A stretch of DNA of 64,000 nt from Flavobacteriia bacterium. Lineage in GTDB: Bacteria; Bacteroidota; Bacteroidia; Flavobacteriales; Weeksellaceae. The position numbers and the translations under genes are program-made. The notes beneath the pieces were generated by a model. It worked only from the letters and a program-made list of their open reading frames with translations. It was not told the DNA's origin and did no database searches. Below, piece by piece: positions 60,096 to 64,000 of this stretch (the first letter of the stretch is position 1; each line of letters starts with the position of its first letter). The stretch lies in contig JAECQR010000004.1 in NCBI GenBank assembly GCA_015999765.1, forward strand, positions 1 to 64,000, in the 5' to 3' direction.

Positions 60096-61310
60096 TTAGG
60101 TAAGCTTCCTGGTTTTCATATTCAAAAAGATGATTCCCAGTGCAACAAATATCAGAAGCGAAAAATAGAGCAGAAAATGGTTCGCATAGGGAATGGAAAT
60201 ATACTTTATGGAGAAAATGCCCATAAGCCCAAGCATCATTTCATTCAGGAAAATCCCGAGCAGGAACATCTTAAGACCTAATAAAAGTGTTTTCGTCACC
60301 GTAAAATAATTGGTAGTCAAGATCTGATTCAACAGAAATGTCGCAATACACATCAGCAGAACCAAATGAAGGTAAGCAATGACCACATTTCTGAACCCGA
60401 AGGCAAACTGGTTGAGTGCCGGGATATTTGAGCCCAACTGCAGGGCAATTTTCACGGCGAAGGCAAATCCAACGTAAATCAAAACAAATCTCTGCATGGG
60501 CGACCACTTAAGAACCAGGTTGGTCCAGCTTTTCCTCACAAACCCGAAAAGCATCACCGCACTGGCAGTTTGCCCTATTGTTGTCAAAACGATCAGTGCA
60601 AAAATAAATGCAGGCAGTTTCATCCAGAGAACAGATAATCCAACTCCAACCAGACAGCCGAAAAACATCAGCCAGAACATCAGTCTGTTATTTCTGTCAG
60701 AAATGGGCGAGCCAGCTTCCTTCAGAGAATACAGCAAGAGTCCGATGCAGGAGAATATAAAGAAACCGTTATACTGAAAATGCAGGTAATAATATTCTGA
60801 GGCCAGATAAATATCCTGACTGATGTTTTTGGAACTCATCATATACGCCAGGTTGAAAACACCAACGGAAGAGATTACAGCAAAAAATAATCCTCCCAGA
60901 AACCAGATTTTAGCGGAATCCTGAATTTTTCTTGCATCCATCACAAAAAAATAACAGAATACAAAACTGGTTAGCAGTGCCGCGGTAGAAGCCGCAATCG
61001 AAGCCCAGAAGTAACCGCCGTACATAAATGCACCCAGCATCGCAAAAGATGCGGCAAGGTTAATCATGATTAAATATTCATACTTTTTTAGCTGAACCAA
61101 GGAATTCACTTTGCTTATATAATGAACGATCAGTACATAAAGTACATTGGTGATCCAGCCATAAAAAGCGAAGTGGGAATGCGCTTCCTGCAAATGTTTC
61201 TGGTCCAGAAAGGGAAATGAATACAGGATTTTATAACGCATGATGACACCCAAAAGCGCCACCAGAAAAAAATTGAAGACGGAAAATTTAAGCCAGAACG
61301 TGCGCTGCAT
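60096..61310 (-). CDS. 12-TM protein, NnrS or heme-copper oxidase subunit I-like
   Basis: This 404-aa protein is almost all transmembrane helices (about 12). Conserved histidines lie at helix positions: HLQEAHSHFAFYGWI, YYYLHFQYNGFF and VIAYLHLVLL. This pattern recalls subunit I of heme-copper oxidases and the NnrS family, and either would fit nitrogen-oxide metabolism beside nos. The ATG at 61310 shares one base with the Crp/Fnr stop (TGATG), so the two are coupled; the track's TTG start is one codon earlier. It lacks the full HxH Cu-site set that I would expect of a true oxidase. Confidence 0.6.
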   Translation of the reverse strand: MQRTFWLKFSVFNFFLVALLGVIMRYKILYSFPFLDQKHLQEAHSHFAFYGWITNVLYVLIVHYISKVNSLVQLKKYEYLIMINLAASFAMLGAFMYGGYFWASIAASTAALLTSFVFCYFFVMDARKIQDSAKIWFLGGLFFAVISSVGVFNLAYMMSSKNISQDIYLASEYYYLHFQYNGFFIFSCIGLLLYSLKEAGSPISDRNNRLMFWLMFFGCLVGVGLSVLWMKLPAFIFALIVLTTIGQTASAVMLFGFVRKSWTNLVLKWSPMQRFVLIYVGFAFAVKIALQLGSNIPALNQFAFGFRNVVIAYLHLVLLMCIATFLLNQILTTNYFTVTKTLLLGLKMFLLGIFLNEMMLGLMGIFSIKYISIPYANHFLLYFSLLIFVALGIIFLNMKTRKLT

Positions 61311-61906
61311 CAATAATAAATTTTATGGTTAATGAGTTGTATTTTATCTTCTCTTTCCATTTTTTTAACCGTTCGGATTACCGTTTCAATCGCCAGTCCT
61401 GTAGAGTTGGCCATTTCTTTTCGGGTCACATCTATAATGGTCTTTTCGCCCGGTTCGATACCCATGGTTCTTTTGTGGATTTTAAGAAAATTGATGATTC
61501 TTTCGTGAGGGCACTGGTGTACGATGGATTTTAATCTTAAGGTTTTTTCATATGCTTTTTTGGCAATTTCTTTAGTAAACTCATAGTGAACCTCCGGATT
61601 ATCTAGCATGAATTTTTTAAAAAGACTCTGATTAAAACTAAAAACCTCAGCATTTTCGCTTGCAATTACTGCATTGGCAGGATAACGTTCTGCAAGCAGA
61701 AACGGCGGTTCACCGAGAAACTGGTGGTCATTTACTTTATTGATCAGGAACTCTTTCCCGTCAGAATCGGTATTGTAAATCTTTACTTCTCCTTCAGTCA
61801 GATAATAAAGATTGATTGCGATTTGATCCTCCCGGAAAAGGGTGTCCTTTTTTTTAAGATAAATGACAGGAACCTTGTTTTTTAACAAAATTTCTCGTGT
61901 AAACAT
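61310..61906 (-). CDS. Crp/Fnr-family transcriptional regulator
   Basis: This 198-aa protein has an N-terminal cNMP-binding-like domain (EGEVKIYNTDSDGKEFLINKVNDHQFLGEPPFLL) and a C-terminal winged HTH (TIIDVTRKEMANSTGLAIETVIRTVKKME). There are no N-terminal Cys for an Fe-S cluster, so it is not a classical oxygen-sensing Fnr and may be of the NO/heme-type. I choose the ATG at 61906 because the -7 box TAAATTTG (61929-61922) overlaps the upstream TTG. It is the likely reader of the TATGACTGCAGTCATA boxes. Confidence 0.88.
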   Translation of the reverse strand: MFTREILLKNKVPVIYLKKKDTLFREDQIAINLYYLTEGEVKIYNTDSDGKEFLINKVNDHQFLGEPPFLLAERYPANAVIASENAEVFSFNQSLFKKFMLDNPEVHYEFTKEIAKKAYEKTLRLKSIVHQCPHERIINFLKIHKRTMGIEPGEKTIIDVTRKEMANSTGLAIETVIRTVKKMEREDKIQLINHKIYY

Positions 61907-62013
61907 AGGCAAAGTTTGTCTCAAATTTAACGAAAATTTATCATTCTGCCTACGGTAAGACCGGTAAAAGTGAGCGAAAATTACCTATTTTTGAGGAAAA
62001 TACAGTAAGTTTT

Positions 62014-64000
62014 ATGGCGAATCAGTTTAATCCGAGAGATGTTACCTGGCTTTCATTCAATGAGCGCGTTTTGCAGGAAGCGATGGACGAAAAAGTTCCG
62101 CTTCACCTGCGCATCCGGTTCATGGGCATCTTTTCAAACAATCTTGATGAGTTTTTCCGCGTTCGTGTTGCTGGTTTAAAGCGCGCTATGGATTTCAAAG
62201 ATAAATTCATTACAGAATCTTTTTATCAGCCGCCCACCAAAATCCTGCAGCAGATCAACGAAATCGCCATTAAACAGCAACAGAATTTCGACAAAACCTG
62301 GAAGAAAATTCAGGTCGAAATGGCGGAGCAGAAGATTTTCATAAAGACCGCCAGGAATCTTTCGCCCGCACAGGAAAAATTCGTTAACGAATATTTCGAT
62401 GAAGTGGTTGAAAGCAATGTAATACCGATTTTGCTGAATGAGAATTCACCTATGCCCTATCTGCGGGACAAATCGCTCTATCTTGGGGTTGCCATGAGAA
62501 AAAAAACCTGGCAGTACGAAAGCAAATTCGCAATTATTGAGATTCCTTCGCGAGCTGTGGGCCGTTTTGTACTTTTGCCTTCCGAGGATAAATCTGAAAA
62601 AAATGTGATGCTTCTGGAAGATGTCATCATCTTTAATCTTCCTCACATTTTTTCTTATTTCGGGTATGATGATTTTGTGGCGCACTGTTTCAAAGTGACG
62701 AAAGATGCAGAATTTGATCTTGATAACGACATCAAAACTACGCTCGCCGAAAAAATTGAAAAAGGCATTAAATCTAGACGTAAAGGAAAGCCAACGCGTT
62801 TTGTATTTGACAAAGAAATCGATAAGGCACTGCTGGAATTCCTGATCAGAAAACTGAATTTAAGCAAGAAAGACAGCATCATTCCGGGGGGCAAAATTCA
62901 TAATTTCCGCCATTTTATGGATTTTCCGGATGTTTTCAAAATGTATCAGAAACCCGAAGAACGGAATTCATTCGACCACGCAGAATTTGTAGGAAAACGG
63001 GTCACCGATGTGATACAGAAAACTGATGTTCTGCTTACTTTTCCTTATCACCGTTACACTCCTGTTATCGATTTACTGCGGGAATCCGCTATGGATCCGG
63101 AGGTAAAATCCATACAGATTACCGCGTACCGCCTCGCAAGCCAATCCAAGATTGTGAATGCACTCATCAACGCGGTGAGAAACGGAAAAGAAGTAACAGT
63201 AATGCTGGAGCTGCGCGCAAGATTTGATGAGGAAAGCAACCTGGAATGGAAAGAGATTTTAGAACAGGAAGGGGTGAAAGTACTTTTCGGAATTCCGAAT
63301 AAAAAAGTACACGCAAAGCTGTGTATCATCAAGAAAAGAACCCAAAACAAAACCGTGCAGTATGGTTTTGTGAGTACAGGAAATTTCAACGAGAAGACCG
63401 CAAAGATTTACGGCGATCATTTGCTGATGACCTCCGACCGTGGAATTATGGCCGACATTAATAAGGTCTTCAATGTTTTGAGAAAACCGAAAGAGGAAAT
63501 TCTTCCCGCTCTGAAATCGTGCAAAAAACTCATTCTCTGTCCGCAGTTTATGCGCGAAAAAATTGTGCATCATATCGATAAGGAAATTGAGGAAGCCAAG
63601 GCCGGCCGGAAAGCAGAAATGATCATCAAGGCAAATTCTTTCAGCGACCGCGCCTTAATTCTGAAAATTTATGAAGCTGCGCATGCCGGAGTGACCTGCA
63701 AACTCATTATCCGCGGAATTTATTGTGCCGTGAATCAAAAAGAATTCAGGAAAAAAATTCAGGCCATCAGCATTGTTGATGAATATCTGGAACATGCGCG
63801 GGTCATGTATTTTTACAATAAGGGAAACGAAGACACCTATATTTCCTCTGCCGACTGGATGACGCGAAACCTGGATTACCGCATTGAAGCCGCCGCAAAA
63901 ATCACCCAGAAAAACCTGAAAAAAGAGATTAAAGATATGCTGGAGATTCAACTTAGCGATAATGTAAAAGCACGCATTCTCGATAAGAAACTGAGAAACG
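62014..64000 (+). CDS. ppk1: Polyphosphate kinase 1 (partial, runs off window)
   Basis: The frame is open from the ATG at 62014 to the window end (662 codons; the family is about 690-700), so only the last residues are missing. The ORF track missed it for lack of a stop. The start FNPRDVTWLSFNERVLQEA, the MGIFSNNLDEFFRVRVA motif, the phospho-acceptor His433 in NKKVHAKLCII (E. coli His435) and H594 in YLEHARVMYF mark PPK1. The enzyme polymerises phosphate from ATP at the membrane. The -7 box TATTTTTG lies at 61986-61993. Confidence 0.95.
   Translation, partial: MANQFNPRDVTWLSFNERVLQEAMDEKVPLHLRIRFMGIFSNNLDEFFRVRVAGLKRAMDFKDKFITESFYQPPTKILQQINEIAIKQQQNFDKTWKKIQVEMAEQKIFIKTARNLSPAQEKFVNEYFDEVVESNVIPILLNENSPMPYLRDKSLYLGVAMRKKTWQYESKFAIIEIPSRAVGRFVLLPSEDKSEKNVMLLEDVIIFNLPHIFSYFGYDDFVAHCFKVTKDAEFDLDNDIKTTLAEKIEKGIKSRRKGKPTRFVFDKEIDKALLEFLIRKLNLSKKDSIIPGGKIHNFRHFMDFPDVFKMYQKPEERNSFDHAEFVGKRVTDVIQKTDVLLTFPYHRYTPVIDLLRESAMDPEVKSIQITAYRLASQSKIVNALINAVRNGKEVTVMLELRARFDEESNLEWKEILEQEGVKVLFGIPNKKVHAKLCIIKKRTQNKTVQYGFVSTGNFNEKTAKIYGDHLLMTSDRGIMADINKVFNVLRKPKEEILPALKSCKKLILCPQFMREKIVHHIDKEIEEAKAGRKAEMIIKANSFSDRALILKIYEAAHAGVTCKLIIRGIYCAVNQKEFRKKIQAISIVDEYLEHARVMYFYNKGNEDTYISSADWMTRNLDYRIEAAAKITQKNLKKEIKDMLEIQLSDNVKARILDKKLRN

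Overview
ORGANISM. The window looks like a chromosome segment of a flavobacterium of the Chryseobacterium/Kaistella/Elizabethkingia group (Weeksellaceae). This rests on the PafA-type phosphatase, the clade II (Sec/lipoprotein) nitrous oxide reductase cluster, the TonB receptor with its small Cys-rich partner, and Bacteroidetes-type -7 promoter boxes (TAnnTTTG) in front of many genes. The species call is inference.

LAYOUT. (1) 0-16.4 kb is ordinary, moderate-GC backbone. It holds two alkaline phosphatases, malate dehydrogenase with a ~51-bp tandem repeat in its leader, serine acetyltransferase and cysteine synthase, a Nei/Fpg-type DNA glycosylase, a PAP2 phosphatase, a catalase-family protein, a heme oxygenase/bacteriophytochrome pair, the nucleoid protein NdpA with a decayed duplicate of its 5' end, and a TPR histidine kinase/LytTR regulator pair. 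(2) 16.5-47.7 kb is a visibly AT-richer island of about 31 kb, bounded by a 20-bp near-identical direct repeat (TAAACATTAC[A/G]TTTACAGCG). The repeat lies inside a transcription terminator just downstream of dnaK. The dnaK-side end carries a DNA-binding protein, a tyrosine integrase, an excisionase-like protein, a helicase and a Toprim primase separated by an iteron-like array, MobC, a MobA relaxase and a candidate oriT. No type IV secretion genes are present, so it reads as an integrative mobilizable element. (3) 47.7-64 kb is backbone again: dnaK, a TonB receptor, a complete-looking nos region (cytochromes c, nosZ, a NosB-like membrane protein, nosL, nosD, nosF, nosY), a fasciclin lipoprotein, a 12-TM protein with a Crp/Fnr regulator, and the start of ppk1.

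CARGO. From 16.7 to 39.5 kb the island is packed with probable anti-phage or conflict genes. They are a STAND NTPase with an N-terminal nuclease-like domain; an AAA ATPase plus subtilisin-like protease pair matching the IetAS defence architecture; a DUF2971 protein; a second large NACHT-type ATPase with a Mrr-like (QxK) N-terminus; two HEPN candidates with Rx4H motifs; an unrecognised three- or four-gene operon facing an XRE regulator; a DUF4365 nuclease-like protein; an unrecognised 395-aa protein; and a PIN-domain/zinc-ribbon protein. The most striking point is the intergenic region between the first STAND gene and ietAS. A 24-bp perfect palindrome lies exactly midway between two divergent -7 boxes, which suggests that the two systems are switched together.

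REGULATION OF THE NOS REGION. Three copies of one dyad (TATGACTG[T/C]A[A/G]TCATA) precede the small Cys-rich gene/TonB unit, the cytochrome c-nosZ operon and the fasciclin gene. The dyad centre is about 30 bp upstream of each -7 box. A Crp/Fnr protein encoded nearby is the obvious candidate regulator. All family calls are made by eye from motifs; no database search was run.
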